Made by a program: the position numbers and the translations under genes. From Roseibium aggregatum (lineage in GTDB: Bacteria; Pseudomonadota; Alphaproteobacteria; Rhizobiales; Stappiaceae), in assembly GCF_014692675.1 (NCBI RefSeq), contig NZ_JABFCZ010000002.1, forward strand, positions 207,907 to 271,906: a DNA stretch of 64,000 nucleotides, given 5' to 3'. Shown one piece after another: positions 36,221 through 46,884 of this stretch; within the stretch, counting starts at the first letter, position 1; each line of letters starts with the position of its first letter. The notes beneath the pieces were generated by a model. The model made no database searches. It saw only the letters and a list, made by a program, of their open reading frames with translations, and was not told where the DNA came from.

Positions 36221-36920
36221 GGGCCGCGCTCCGTTCCGTACCGCGCAGGAAGGCGACGGCGCCGTTGACGGCAAGGGCGATCAGCAAAAGGACCATCCCG
36301 AGGGCAAGCGCAAGCGCCAGGTCACCGCGCGAGGTTTCCAGGGCAATGGCCGTGGTCATCATCCGGGTCACGTGGTTGATGTTGCCGCCGACGATCATGA
36401 CGGCCCCGACCTCCGCCACCGCACGGCCGAAGCCGGCAAGCAGAACCGTGATCAGGGAAAACCGGGCATCCCACAAAAGAGCACCGACCGCCGTGTGCCA
36501 GGGCACGACGAGGGAATGAAAGGTGTCGGCATATTCCGCGTTCAGATCGGCAATGACCTGGCGGGTCAGGGCGATGATGATGGGCGTGATCAGGACCGCC
36601 TGGGCGATGATCATCGCCGTCGGCGTATAAAGCAGCTGCAGGGGCCCAAGCGGCCCCGCATTGGACAGGAGCATGTAAACCGAGAGGCCGACCACGACCG
36701 GCGGCAGGCCCATGAGCGCATTGGCCAGCACCGTAATGGCGCCGCGTCCGGGAAAGCGGGAAACAGCAAGAATCGCACCGAAAGGCAGTCCGATCAGCGC
36801 GGAAATGCCAAGCGCGGTCGCGGTCACGCGCATGGACAGGGCAATTATTTCGGCCAGGTCTTCGTTTCCACTGACGATCAACTCGCCGGCCAGGGTGAAG
36901 CTGTGCGCAAAATCCTGCAT
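36213..36920 (-). CDS. tupB: Tungstate-type ABC transporter permease
   Basis: The 235-residue inner-membrane protein has about five or six helices and the binding-protein-dependent EAA loop (NAEYADTFHSLVVPWHTAVGAL and AGFGRAVAEVGAVMIVGGNI). The last motif matches TupB/WtpB-type permeases. First gene of the operon; the 176-base gap upstream carries a hairpin (CCGGCCG-TT-CGGCCGG at 37046-37061) and an imperfect GGT/ACC dyad but no recognised ModE box. Confidence 0.92.
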   Translation of the reverse strand: MQDFAHSFTLAGELIVSGNEDLAEIIALSMRVTATALGISALIGLPFGAILAVSRFPGRGAITVLANALMGLPPVVVGLSVYMLLSNAGPLGPLQLLYTPTAMIIAQAVLITPIIIALTRQVIADLNAEYADTFHSLVVPWHTAVGALLWDARFSLITVLLAGFGRAVAEVGAVMIVGGNINHVTRMMTTAIALETSRGDLALALALGMVLLLIALAVNGAVAFLRGTERSAAHA

Positions 36921-37096
36921 TTTCCGTCAAAAATTCCTGAATGTTCTCCTAGTGGTAGCGTAACCTAGAATTCTGCACGACAAAAGAGGTCTATCCTCCT
37001 TCCCGGGATAAACTGCCTTTCTGAAATGTGCAGGGTGCATATCCGCCGGCCGTTCGGCCGGATCGGGCGTGCGAAATGGAAAACGGCGGGAAAAGG

Positions 37097-37837
37097 TCAG
37101 ACCGCGGTCGCCTCTTCCGCAGGCGTGGTCGGGCGCGCCTTGTGGACCAGCGTGAGACTTGCCCAAACAGGCAGGTGATCGGAAGCGATCCGGGCGGTCT
37201 CCGAACGGTGGACGCCGGTGTCCAGGACATTGAATTCCGGACTGGTGATGATCCGGTCGAGGCTTGCGACCGGCATCGGAGACGGGAAGCTGCGTCCCGG
37301 CGTCGTGACCTGAAAATGAGGATTGAACATCTTCAGGCTCTGGGCCGTATCCCACCATTCGTTGAGGTCGCCGACCAGAATCGTGGGCAGGTCGTAGGGG
37401 CGGGAATGGAGCTGGGTCATGAGCGAGGCGATCTGGCGTTTGCGATAAGTCGCGACGACGCTCAGGTGCATGGCGGCGACGCGGATCTGCTGTCCTTGGA
37501 TTTTCAGGTCCGCCATAACCGCGCCGCGCGGCTCCAGGGTCGGCAGCTCAAGACGTCTGAAGTCGATGATGCTGATCGACCGGCGGACCAGAATCGCATT
37601 GCCATGCCAGCCGATACTGCCTTCTCGGATCGCCAGGGGGACCGGTTTGTAGTCGGTCAGCTCCGCGATCAGTTCCGGCTGGAGCGTGGTTTCCCGGGGT
37701 CCGAAACGCTTGTCGACCTCCTGAAGGGCGATCACGTCGCAGTCCATTTCGGAAATGACCTTGAGCGTACGCTCCGGCCGCCGGCGCGCGTCCAGCCCGA
37801 TACTTTTCTGGATATTGTAGGAACCGATCTTCAGCAT
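37097..37837 (-). CDS. Endonuclease/exonuclease/phosphatase (EEP) family hydrolase
   Basis: A 246-residue single-domain protein with EEP catalytic motifs: IGSYNIQK (Asn8), ALQEVD (Glu40), MHLSV, VGDLNEW, and SLDRIITS with SDHLPVWA near the C-terminus. Members cut nucleic acids, phospholipids or inositol phosphates in a metal-dependent manner. There is no signal peptide, so a cytoplasmic phosphoester substrate is likely; the exact one cannot be inferred. It lies between the tup operon and the HD-GYP gene, on the same strand. Confidence 0.88.
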   Translation of the reverse strand: MLKIGSYNIQKSIGLDARRRPERTLKVISEMDCDVIALQEVDKRFGPRETTLQPELIAELTDYKPVPLAIREGSIGWHGNAILVRRSISIIDFRRLELPTLEPRGAVMADLKIQGQQIRVAAMHLSVVATYRKRQIASLMTQLHSRPYDLPTILVGDLNEWWDTAQSLKMFNPHFQVTTPGRSFPSPMPVASLDRIITSPEFNVLDTGVHRSETARIASDHLPVWASLTLVHKARPTTPAEEATAV

Positions 37838-37916
37838 GGTCCGAATTTGCCCTGCGAAAGGTTAAGGGATCAAGACGAAGATGGGTGAAACGGATGCGGG
37901 AACGTGAGGTCGGTCG

Positions 37917-39281
37917 TCATGCCGCCTGCATGCGACCCAGTTTTTCCAGAGCCGCCCGCAGCCCGGTCAGGCAGGTTTCGTCAATCGCGGTGCCGATGTC
38001 CCCGGTCATGATATGCAATGCCTTTTCGATGGGCATGGCGGCCCGGTAGGGGCGGTCTGCCGTCAGGGCGTCGAAAATATCGGCCGTGGTGACGATCCTG
38101 GTTTCCATGCTGATTTCATGTCCTGACAGCCCGTCAGGATACCCCTTGCCGTCGAGGCGTTCGTGATGGCCGCGGGCAATCGGAGCGAGATCCGCGAATG
38201 CCGATACCTGCGACAGGATCTGGTGGGAAAAAACCGGATGCAGGCGGATTGCCTGCCACTCGTCCTCTTCGAGCTTGCCCGGCTTGTCGAGCACCATGTT
38301 GCTGACGCCGAGCTTGCCGATGTCGTGGAGAAGGGCCGCGCGTTTCAGTTTCCGTCGATCCGGCTCGCTGTAGCCGAGCTGTTCGGCAATCAGATCAGTG
38401 AACAGGGTGACCCGCTCGCTGTGACCGGCGGTATAGGGGCTTTTGGAATCGATGACCTGGGCGAAGCCGGCGGCGATGTCGTCGAGCTGATCCTCGTCCA
38501 CGGTCCGGACCAGGCGCGCCGGCTCCAGATCATAAACCAGAGGGGCGAGGTCTTCACTGTCCAGGGTTTGCCAGAAACCGGGATGGTTGGCTACCGCTTC
38601 GAAACAGTCTGCCAGCTCGGAGTCAAACCAGGTTCCTGTCCGCCCCCGCACCTCCCTGACCGCTGCGTCCGACCCGGCATTGGTCCGGAAAACATCGATC
38701 ACCTGTGCCAGAAGCGCAATCCGGGAAAAGACAGGGATCCTTTCTCCCGAAAACCCGTCCGGCTTGCCGCTGCCGTCCCAGTGTTCGTCCAGGCTGTAGA
38801 TCCCGTCGCAGACAGCCGGGGAGAAATGCATCTGGCGTGCGATGTCTGCGCCGCGATGGCAGCGCGTCTCGATCAGCTCGCGGGTGATTTCACCACCGTT
38901 CTGAAGGATGTTGATGATCGCTCGAAACCGTTCTGCCAGTCCGGATTTGAGACCGGTATGGGACAGCACGAACCGGAGGGCCTCCGACAGGCTGCCGCCG
39001 ATGAGCTTGAAATCCTGCTTTAGCGAAATGTCGTCGGCCAGATAAAGCTCGCAGATCCGGGCCGCGTTGCTCGAGCAGCCCAGATCCTTCAGCAGGATCG
39101 TGTAGTAGAGGTCGACGAGTTCGGTTTCGCCGAGCCCGTAGGCCTTGCCGATATGAAAGCCGATCCAGCAGCACCGGACGCAATGCCCGCGCGGCTGGCC
39201 TTCGGTAATATCAAGGGCATGGCTGAGGGCTCCGAGAAGTTCGGAGAGCCTGATTTCGGTTGCCGGAAGGAGATTGGACAT
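37917..39281 (-). CDS. Tandem HD-GYP phosphodiesterase, N-terminal copy degenerate
   Basis: A 454-residue protein with two HD-GYP halves. The C-terminal half (from about 265) is intact: AGHSERVTLF, LLHDIGKLGVSN, RGHHERLDGKGYPDGLSG and DIFDALTADRPYR, so it should hydrolyse cyclic di-GMP or a related cyclic dinucleotide. The N-terminal half keeps the shape but lost catalysis: LLKDLG where HD should be, and LDEHWDGSGKPDGFSG for the HHExxDGxGYP motif, followed by VIDVFR. It has no membrane helix, so it is probably a cytoplasmic second-messenger enzyme whose first half senses or dimerises. Monocistronic. Confidence 0.9.
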   Translation of the reverse strand: MSNLLPATEIRLSELLGALSHALDITEGQPRGHCVRCCWIGFHIGKAYGLGETELVDLYYTILLKDLGCSSNAARICELYLADDISLKQDFKLIGGSLSEALRFVLSHTGLKSGLAERFRAIINILQNGGEITRELIETRCHRGADIARQMHFSPAVCDGIYSLDEHWDGSGKPDGFSGERIPVFSRIALLAQVIDVFRTNAGSDAAVREVRGRTGTWFDSELADCFEAVANHPGFWQTLDSEDLAPLVYDLEPARLVRTVDEDQLDDIAAGFAQVIDSKSPYTAGHSERVTLFTDLIAEQLGYSEPDRRKLKRAALLHDIGKLGVSNMVLDKPGKLEEDEWQAIRLHPVFSHQILSQVSAFADLAPIARGHHERLDGKGYPDGLSGHEISMETRIVTTADIFDALTADRPYRAAMPIEKALHIMTGDIGTAIDETCLTGLRAALEKLGRMQAA

Positions 39282-39365
39282 CGGCTTGCCTGGGTTCGAT
39301 CTTCAAAACCAAGGCAAGCACACAGTCCTTAAATAAGTATATCCCCTTACAGGCGAGCCGCTGTT

Positions 39366-39929
39366 TCAAGCCGCCTGAAGTTCTGTTGCCGGTTCCGCCA
39401 GCAGGCCGGCCACATAGTCCATGAAGGACCCCCAGGCTTCGACGACGAAACTGTCGTCCCCGATCCGCCAGAGCATGACCGGCGCCTTGTGGAAGAGCGT
39501 GCGGGTGACCATGCCGACCGGAAAGGCGGACACATCCAGATCGATCGGGATGCCGGAATTCAACAGCCATTCGGCCTTGTCGCCAGTGACGATCAGCGCC
39601 TCCTGACGGTGGGAAATGTCGACGAGCGCGTGCGGCGCGTCGCCGATTGCTTGCGTCATGGCCGCCTGCAGGGCTTCGGTATCGTCTTCGGGGGCCAGCA
39701 GCAGCCATTCGTCCGGACCGAGCCAGAGGGCTGCCTTCCCAGAGCTTTCGGCGGCCGTAAGCGGCTGCTGCGGCAGGTCGAAACCGAGTGCCTTGGCGGC
39801 CGCGTCCTGAGCCGCCTTGCGGCCACGGAAGGAAAACCGGCCGAGCGGCGCGGCTTTCAACATGGAAATGGCAGGCAAGCTCAGAACCGGTTCTTCGGCC
39901 GCATCGGGCTGGTAGAGGGGGTTAGCCAT
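39366..39929 (-). CDS. soxG: Sarcosine oxidase gamma subunit
   Basis: The 187-residue subunit has RFSFRGRKAAQDAAAKALGF, WLGPDEWLLLAP, DISHRQEALIVTGDKAEWLL and FPVGMVTRTLFHKAPVMLWR, all SoxG hallmarks (GcvT-like fold). It completes the heterotetramer. Its ATG overlaps the soxA stop by eight bases (ATGGCTAA). Last gene of soxBDAG. Confidence 0.95.
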   Translation of the reverse strand: MANPLYQPDAAEEPVLSLPAISMLKAAPLGRFSFRGRKAAQDAAAKALGFDLPQQPLTAAESSGKAALWLGPDEWLLLAPEDDTEALQAAMTQAIGDAPHALVDISHRQEALIVTGDKAEWLLNSGIPIDLDVSAFPVGMVTRTLFHKAPVMLWRIGDDSFVVEAWGSFMDYVAGLLAEPATELQAA

Positions 39930-42924
39930 TTAGGCGGCCTCCTTCCTTGTCGACGAAGACGGGTTCGGTCACTTCGACCTCGATCGCACCGCCGGGCATG
40001 GGGATGTAAAGCGTTTTTCCGTGAAGCGCGCGGCCGTCCTTGACCATGGCAAGCGCAATGGAGCGGCCGGCGGCCGGGCTGTGATAGGCGGAGGTCACAT
40101 GGCCCTCCGCGGACGTGCCCTTGGCCGGATCCGGCACCTTGGTGACCTGGGCGCCTTCCTCCAGAACGATACGAGGGTCCTTGGTAAGGAGGCCGACGAG
40201 CTGCTTGCGGCCTTCGGCGATGAGGTCGGGGCGGGCAAGCCCGCGTTTGCCGACGAAGTCCTTCTTCTTTTTGCCGATCGCCCAGCTCATGCCGACATCG
40301 TCCGGGGTCACGGTGCCGTCGGTTTCCTGGCCGACGATGATGTAGCCCTTTTCGGCACGCAGCACGTGCATGGTTTCCGTGCCGTAGACGACACCACCGA
40401 GCTTTTCGATTTCCGCGGCCATGGTGTCCCAGACCATGGTGCCGTGGCGGCGCGGCACGTTGATTTCAAAGCCGATTTCGCCGGTGAAGGAGATTCGGAA
40501 CAGCCGGCAGGGAACGCCGGAGAAGGTGCCGGTCGCCACGCTCATGTGCGGGAAGGCATCAGGCGACAGGTCTATTCCGGAGATGAACGGCGCGATGGCG
40601 TCGCGGGCGAGCGGCCCCTGCAGGGCGATGACCGCATACTGTTCGGTGGTCGAGGTCACCCAGACATCGAGATCGGGCCATTCGGTCTGCAGATAGTCTT
40701 CCATGGTGGCGAAGACATGGGCCGCGCCACCGGTCGTCGTGGTCACATGAAACCGGTCCTCGGCGATCCGGCCGATCACGCCGTCGTCGATGATGAAGCC
40801 GGCGTCGTTGAGCATCAGGCCATAGCGGCAGCGGCCTGGCTTCAGCCCTTTCCACGGGTTGGTGTACATCCGTTCCAGGAATTCCGCCGCATCCGGGCCG
40901 ACGACCTCGATCTTGCCCAGCGTCGAACCGTCGAAGAGGCCGACCTTTTCCCGCACGACTTGGCATTCGCGGGCAACGGCGCCGTGCATGTCCTCGCCGT
41001 CCTTTGGGAAATAGCGCGACCGCTTCCACTGGCCGACGTCCTCGAAGACGACGTCATTGTCGACGGCCCACTGGTGGGACGGGGTCTTGCGGACGGGATC
41101 GAAGAAATCGCCGCGCGATGAGGTGGCGAATGTGCCGAAGCTGGTCGGCGTGAACGGCTGGCGGAAGGTGGTCAGGCCCACCTGCGGCAGGGGCTTGTCC
41201 AGGGCAGTGGAGGCAATCGCCAGGGCGTTCATGTTCGACAGGCGTCCCTGGTCGGTCGCCATGCCGGTGGTGGTGTAGCGCTTGATGTGCTCGATGGAGT
41301 GCATGCCCTCGCGCACGGCAAGCTTCACGTCCTTGGCGGTGACGTCGTTCTGGTAGTCGACGAAGGCCTTGACGCGGGAGGCATCGCGGTCGTTCGGCAG
41401 GTCTCCGAGGGTGCCGCCTTCACCGGCATGGGCGCCGGTCGCAACCGCATAGGTGCACTTCGCGCTCTTGCCTGTTGCTGATTTCGCGGCGTCTTCCCCG
41501 GCCGCATACCCGTCCTCAAGCACCGCGTTCAGGCCGTAAAGCCCCCGGCAGGCGCCGGCGGAGCGTTCGTTCTGGGGATGAGCGCCCGGAAGGAAGTTGC
41601 CGCTGGCCTCATCCCACACGACCTTGCCGCGGGACTGGGAATAGAGGCTGACGGTCGGGGTCCAGCCGCCGGACATCAGGAGGGCGTCGCAGGCAACGTC
41701 GCCGGCGGAGCTGACGGCCCCGGTGCTGGAAACGTGGCCGAGCAGCGCGCCGGAGACGCGCTTGCGTCCCTGGGTCGCCGTCACGACACAGCCCGTCCGG
41801 ACCTTGATATTGCGCGCTTCGGCAATGGTCATCAGGGCTTCGGGAACGATCTTGCGGGTGTCGGCGATGGCCGCGATTTCCACGCCGTTGTCGGCGAGAT
41901 CGAAGGCGGCCTGCCAGGCGGTGTCGCAGGCGGTCGCCACCAGCACCTTCTGTCCGGCTTTCACGCCGTAGCGGTTGAGATAGGTGCGCGCCGCGCCGGC
42001 CATCAGGATGCCGGGCCGGTCGTTTTCCGGAAACACCATGGGCCGTTCGATGCTGCCGGCGGCGATCACGACTTCCTTCGCGCGGACCTGCCACAGGCGC
42101 TCCCGCGGCAGGGCCGGGTCGGGATCGGCCATGTGATCGGTGACCCGTTCGGCCAGCGCCACGAAATTCTGGGCGTAATATCCAAAGGCGGTGGTGCGCG
42201 GCAGCAGGGTGACGTTGTCCCTTGCGGCCAGGTCTGCGACCGTATCCTCCGCCCAGTCCGCCGGCTGCTTGCCGTCGATGGTGGCGGTGGTTTCGCTCAG
42301 CAGCGACCCGCCGAGGCTGGCCTGCTCGTCGCAGAGAATGACGCGGGCGCCGGTTTCCGAAGCGGCGAGGGCGGCTGCAAGACCGGCGGGACCCGCGCCG
42401 ATCACCAGCACATCGCAATGGGCGTAGAGATTGGCGTAGCGGTCGTGGTCCGGGTTCTTCGGCGGCTTGCCGAGGCCGGCCGCAGCACGGATCACCGGTT
42501 CGTAGACCCGGTCCCAGAAGGCCTTCGGCCACATGAAGGTCTTGTAGTAGAAGCCTGACGGGAACAGGGGCGACAGCAGGTCGTTGACCGCGCCGATATC
42601 GAAGGACAGGGACGGGAACCGGTTCTGGCTGATGGCTTCAAGGCCGTCATAGAGCTCGACCTGCGTGGCGCGCAGGTTCGGGGTCTGGTCGCCTTTCCGA
42701 TAGATGCCGACCAGCGCGTTCGGCTCTTCGGAGCCGGCCGTCAGGATGCCGCGCGGGCGGTGATACTTGAACGACCGGCCGACGAGATGAACGCCGTTGG
42801 CGAGCAGGGCCGAGGCGAGCGTGTCGCACTCGTAGCCTTCCATGCGTTCGCCGTCGAAGGTGAAGGAGATCTTGCGGTCGCGGTCGATCTGTCCGCCTTT
42901 TTCCGTGCGATAGGGCTGGCTCAT
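39922..42924 (-). CDS. soxA: Sarcosine oxidase alpha subunit
   Basis: The 1000-residue subunit oxidises sarcosine's methyl group with the beta subunit. It starts with a 2Fe-2S-like domain remnant (ISFTFDGERMEGYECDTLA). A NAD-binding Rossmann domain follows (DVLVIGAGPAGLAAALAASE, 171-190), then a SoxA_A3 segment, and it ends in a GcvT folate-binding domain (GEIGFEINVPRRHG, VVYGTETMHVLRAEKGYI) that accepts the one-carbon unit. The frame runs 96 codons upstream over soxD, but ATG 42924 has AAGGAGG nine bases before it and overlaps the soxD stop (ATGA), so it is the right start. Confidence 0.97.
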   Translation of the reverse strand: MSQPYRTEKGGQIDRDRKISFTFDGERMEGYECDTLASALLANGVHLVGRSFKYHRPRGILTAGSEEPNALVGIYRKGDQTPNLRATQVELYDGLEAISQNRFPSLSFDIGAVNDLLSPLFPSGFYYKTFMWPKAFWDRVYEPVIRAAAGLGKPPKNPDHDRYANLYAHCDVLVIGAGPAGLAAALAASETGARVILCDEQASLGGSLLSETTATIDGKQPADWAEDTVADLAARDNVTLLPRTTAFGYYAQNFVALAERVTDHMADPDPALPRERLWQVRAKEVVIAAGSIERPMVFPENDRPGILMAGAARTYLNRYGVKAGQKVLVATACDTAWQAAFDLADNGVEIAAIADTRKIVPEALMTIAEARNIKVRTGCVVTATQGRKRVSGALLGHVSSTGAVSSAGDVACDALLMSGGWTPTVSLYSQSRGKVVWDEASGNFLPGAHPQNERSAGACRGLYGLNAVLEDGYAAGEDAAKSATGKSAKCTYAVATGAHAGEGGTLGDLPNDRDASRVKAFVDYQNDVTAKDVKLAVREGMHSIEHIKRYTTTGMATDQGRLSNMNALAIASTALDKPLPQVGLTTFRQPFTPTSFGTFATSSRGDFFDPVRKTPSHQWAVDNDVVFEDVGQWKRSRYFPKDGEDMHGAVARECQVVREKVGLFDGSTLGKIEVVGPDAAEFLERMYTNPWKGLKPGRCRYGLMLNDAGFIIDDGVIGRIAEDRFHVTTTTGGAAHVFATMEDYLQTEWPDLDVWVTSTTEQYAVIALQGPLARDAIAPFISGIDLSPDAFPHMSVATGTFSGVPCRLFRISFTGEIGFEINVPRRHGTMVWDTMAAEIEKLGGVVYGTETMHVLRAEKGYIIVGQETDGTVTPDDVGMSWAIGKKKKDFVGKRGLARPDLIAEGRKQLVGLLTKDPRIVLEEGAQVTKVPDPAKGTSAEGHVTSAYHSPAAGRSIALAMVKDGRALHGKTLYIPMPGGAIEVEVTEPVFVDKEGGRLNG

Positions 42925-43226
42925 TTGCCTGCCTCCTTGGCCAAAGACGCCAGATCCGGCATCGGCTCTCCGGCCTTGTAGATCTTCAGGAACTTGTCGG
43001 AGACCGTGTCGCGGACCGCATTGAAGAACCGGCCGCAGCCGTGGATGTGGCGCCAGCGCTCGGCGTAGACGCCCTTGGTGTTGGTGCGCATGTAGAGGAA
43101 CTCCGCCCATTCCTCGTCGGTCTTGCCCGACGGATCTTCGGGACGGGCGATATGGGCCTCGCCGCCGCAGCGGAATTCGAGTTCCGGGCGTTCGACACCG
43201 CAATAGGGGCATTCGATCAACAGCAT
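42921..43226 (-). CDS. soxD: Sarcosine oxidase delta subunit
   Basis: The 101-residue zinc-binding subunit has CPYCGVERPELEF (Cys6, Cys9) and RHIHGCGRFFNAVRD (His60, Cys64), matching the four zinc ligands of SoxD. It overlaps soxA by four bases. The only structural subunit in the complex without a cofactor in catalysis. Confidence 0.96.
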   Translation of the reverse strand: MLLIECPYCGVERPELEFRCGGEAHIARPEDPSGKTDEEWAEFLYMRTNTKGVYAERWRHIHGCGRFFNAVRDTVSDKFLKIYKAGEPMPDLASLAKEAGK

Positions 43227-43236
43227 CGGACGTCTC

Positions 43237-44490
43237 CTAATGTGCCACGGCGGCGGCTGCCGCCTCGTCGATCAGCCGGCCGGTGCGGAACCGGTCGAGC
43301 GTGAAGGGGGCGTTGATCGGATGCGGTTCGTCCTTGGCGATCGTGTGGGCAAAGACATGGCCCGATCCAGGCGTGGCCTTGAACCCGCCCGTGCCCCAGC
43401 CGCAATTGACGTAAAGCCCCGGCACCGGCGTCTTGCCGATGATCGGCGAGCGGTCCGGTGTCACGTCGACGATGCCGCCCCAGTTGCGCAGCATGCGCAT
43501 GCGCCGGAACATGGGGAACAGCTCGCAGATGGCGTCGATGGTGTGGGTGGTGATGTGGATGCCGCCGGTCTGGCTGTAGGAGACGAACTGGTCCGTGCCC
43601 GCACCGATCACCAGTTCGCCCTTGTCCGACTGGGAGATATAGGCGTGGATGGTGTTGGACATGACAACGCAGGGGAAGGCGGGTTTGACCGGTTCGGAGA
43701 CGAGCGCCTGCAGCGGGTTGGATTCCAGCGGCACGCGAACGCCGGCCATTTCCATCAGCACACTCGTATGACCGGCCGCGACGACGCCGACCTTCTTCGC
43801 CTTGATGAAGCCCTTGGCGGTTTCGACGCCTTCAACGGCACCGTCCGCGCCGCGGCGAATGCCGGTCACGGCGCAGTTCTGGATGATGTCGACACCGAGG
43901 CTGTCGGCGCCGCGGGCATAGCCCCAGGCGACCGCATCGTGACGGGCCGTGCCGCCGACGCGCTGCAGCGCTGCGCCCATGACGGGATAGCGGATGTTCT
44001 TTTGAATGTTGAGGGGCGGGCAGAACTCCCGGGCTTCCTCGGGCGTCAGCCATTCGTTCTGGACGCCGGCCAGCCGGTTGGCGTGGATGTGGCGCTTGAA
44101 CACCTGAATGTCGTGAACCGTGTGGGCCAGCATCATGACGCCGCGCTGGGAGTACATGACGTTGTAGTTCAACTCCTGGGACAGGCCCTCCCACAGATCG
44201 ATCGCATGCTGGTAGAGCGCAGCACTTTCCTCCCAGAGGTAGTTGGAGCGCACGATGGTGGTGTTGCGGCCGGTATTGCCGCCGCCCAGCCAGCCCTTGT
44301 CGAGAACCGCGATGTTCTTCAGGCCATGTTCGCTCGCCAGATAATAGGCGGTTGCCAGGCCGTGGCCTCCGGCGCCGACGATGACGATGTCATATTCGGC
44401 CTTGGGTTCCGGCGCGCGCCACTGACGGCCCCAGTTCTTGTGGGCGGAAAAGGCGTTTTTGGCCAGTTCCAGAAATGAATATCGCGCCAT
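43237..44490 (-). CDS. soxB: Sarcosine oxidase beta subunit
   Basis: The 417-residue DAO-family flavoprotein has an FAD-binding [13 protein letters not shown] (39-51), [20 protein letters not shown], and [13 protein letters not shown] with His184, aligned with the His that carries covalent FMN in known heterotetrameric enzymes. C-terminal [20 protein letters not shown] and [14 protein letters not shown] bind the second flavin face. First gene of soxBDAG, divergent from frmA across 342 bases. Confidence 0.96.
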   Translation of the reverse strand: MARYSFLELAKNAFSAHKNWGRQWRAPEPKAEYDIVIVGAGGHGLATAYYLASEHGLKNIAVLDKGWLGGGNTGRNTTIVRSNYLWEESAALYQHAIDLWEGLSQELNYNVMYSQRGVMMLAHTVHDIQVFKRHIHANRLAGVQNEWLTPEEAREFCPPLNIQKNIRYPVMGAALQRVGGTARHDAVAWGYARGADSLGVDIIQNCAVTGIRRGADGAVEGVETAKGFIKAKKVGVVAAGHTSVLMEMAGVRVPLESNPLQALVSEPVKPAFPCVVMSNTIHAYISQSDKGELVIGAGTDQFVSYSQTGGIHITTHTIDAICELFPMFRRMRMLRNWGGIVDVTPDRSPIIGKTPVPGLYVNCGWGTGGFKATPGSGHVFAHTIAKDEPHPINAPFTLDRFRTGRLIDEAAAAAVAH

Positions 44491-44832
44491 GAAGCGAAGC
44501 CCCGACCATCATGAAAACGGACCAGCGGCAGATGACACACCGATCCGCGTTCCGTACATTAAAAGCGGTAGAACGGCAGGTCCCCCGAAACAAGGGCCGA
44601 ACCGCTTTCCGTTGCCGGCATCATTTCAAGGCGGGGTCGGACGGCATGCCGGGTTTCAGTCGCAAGATAGCCTATTTGCGACATGCGGCGGCCGGTCGCG
44701 AGGAGGGGCCGGTATCGGGAGACTGTCGCGCGTGAAATTCAAGCAAGGCGGCTTTCCTCGCCGGTGCGTCTGGTCTATCACAGGGACCGATTCCGATAGT
44801 CACTCATTTAGTCATTGAGCCGGGAGGTCGCC
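44491..44832. other. Divergent control region between soxBDAG and frmA
   Basis: No gene is supported here. The stretch holds a perfect 7-bp dyad at 44659-44682 (listed separately) and the frmA ribosome site (GGGAGG). Transcripts leave in both directions, so both operons' promoters should be within it, though no consensus -35/-10 pair stands out. Confidence 0.6.
44659..44682. promoter_or_regulatory. Dyad operator candidate between sox and frm operons
   Basis: GTCGCAA-N10-TTGCGAC is a perfect 7-bp inverted repeat with a central GC, about 170 bases from soxB and 150 bases from frmA. The size fits a dimeric regulator (GntR, LysR or GlxA/AraC type). No regulator gene is in the window. Confidence 0.45.
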
Positions 44833-45945
<1,113 letters not shown>

Positions 45946-46050
45946 AGTACGGTAAGCCGGGCTCGCATATTTCGCCCTTCTCCCTACCGGAGGAGGGCGG
46001 CTGCTGTCCGGCCGGATATATTTTCAAGCCTTTCTCAAGGAACTTTGGAT

Positions 46051-46878
46051 ATGAAGACCGTTTCCGAAAACCGTGCCTACGGTGGCGTGCAGGGCGTTTA
46101 CAGCCACGCGTCCGACGCCTGTTCCTGCGACATGACCTTCGCGGTCTACATGCCGCCCCAGGCCAAGGACGGCCCGGTGCCGTGCCTGTGGTATCTGTCC
46201 GGCCTGACCTGCACCCACGAGAACGCCATGACCAAGGCGGGCCTGCAGGCCCACGCGGCGGAATTCGGACTGGCGCTGGTCTTTCCCGACACCAGTCCGC
46301 GCGGCGAAGGGGTCGCGGATGACGAGGCCTACGATCTCGGTCAGGGAGCGGGATTTTACGTCAATGCCACCGAGGCCCCCTGGGTGCCGCACTTCCGGAT
46401 GTACGATTATGTCACGAAGGAACTGCGGGCTCTGGTGCAGGAGGCCTTCGCCGTCACCGATGCGCACGGGATCACCGGTCATTCCATGGGCGGACACGGG
46501 GCGCTGACCCTGGCGATAAACAATCCGGATCTCTACCGGTCCCTATCGGCTTTTGCCCCGATCGCCCACCCGACGGCCTCCGACTGGGGCCGCAAGCAGC
46601 TTGCAGCCTATCTGGGGTCGAATGAGGCGGTCTGGGCGGCCCATGACGCGACGCTCGTGCTGAAGGACAAAGGCTGGAAATCGGACATTCTCGTCGACCA
46701 GGGTGCGAGCGATCAGTTTCTCGACCTGTTGAAGCCGGAAGCGCTGGCGGCGGCCCTGGCCGAAACCCGGACGCCGTCCACCTTCCGCATGCAGGAAGGC
46801 TACGACCATTCCTACTATTTCGTCTCCACCTTCGGGCGGGACCACGTGCAATGGCACGCGGAACGGCTCAAGGCCTGA
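46051..46878 (+). CDS. fghA: S-formylglutathione hydrolase
   Basis: A 275-residue esterase-D-type hydrolase that releases formate and glutathione. It has the nucleophile elbow GHSMGGHGA (Ser145), WYLSGLTCTHENAM for the oxyanion loop, PDTSPRG and a C-terminal GYDHSYYF carrying the catalytic His. AAGGAAC lies upstream of ATG 46051. Second gene of the formaldehyde pair after frmA. Confidence 0.96.
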   Translation: MKTVSENRAYGGVQGVYSHASDACSCDMTFAVYMPPQAKDGPVPCLWYLSGLTCTHENAMTKAGLQAHAAEFGLALVFPDTSPRGEGVADDEAYDLGQGAGFYVNATEAPWVPHFRMYDYVTKELRALVQEAFAVTDAHGITGHSMGGHGALTLAINNPDLYRSLSAFAPIAHPTASDWGRKQLAAYLGSNEAVWAAHDATLVLKDKGWKSDILVDQGASDQFLDLLKPEALAAALAETRTPSTFRMQEGYDHSYYFVSTFGRDHVQWHAERLKA

Positions 46879-46884
46879 TCGCGC

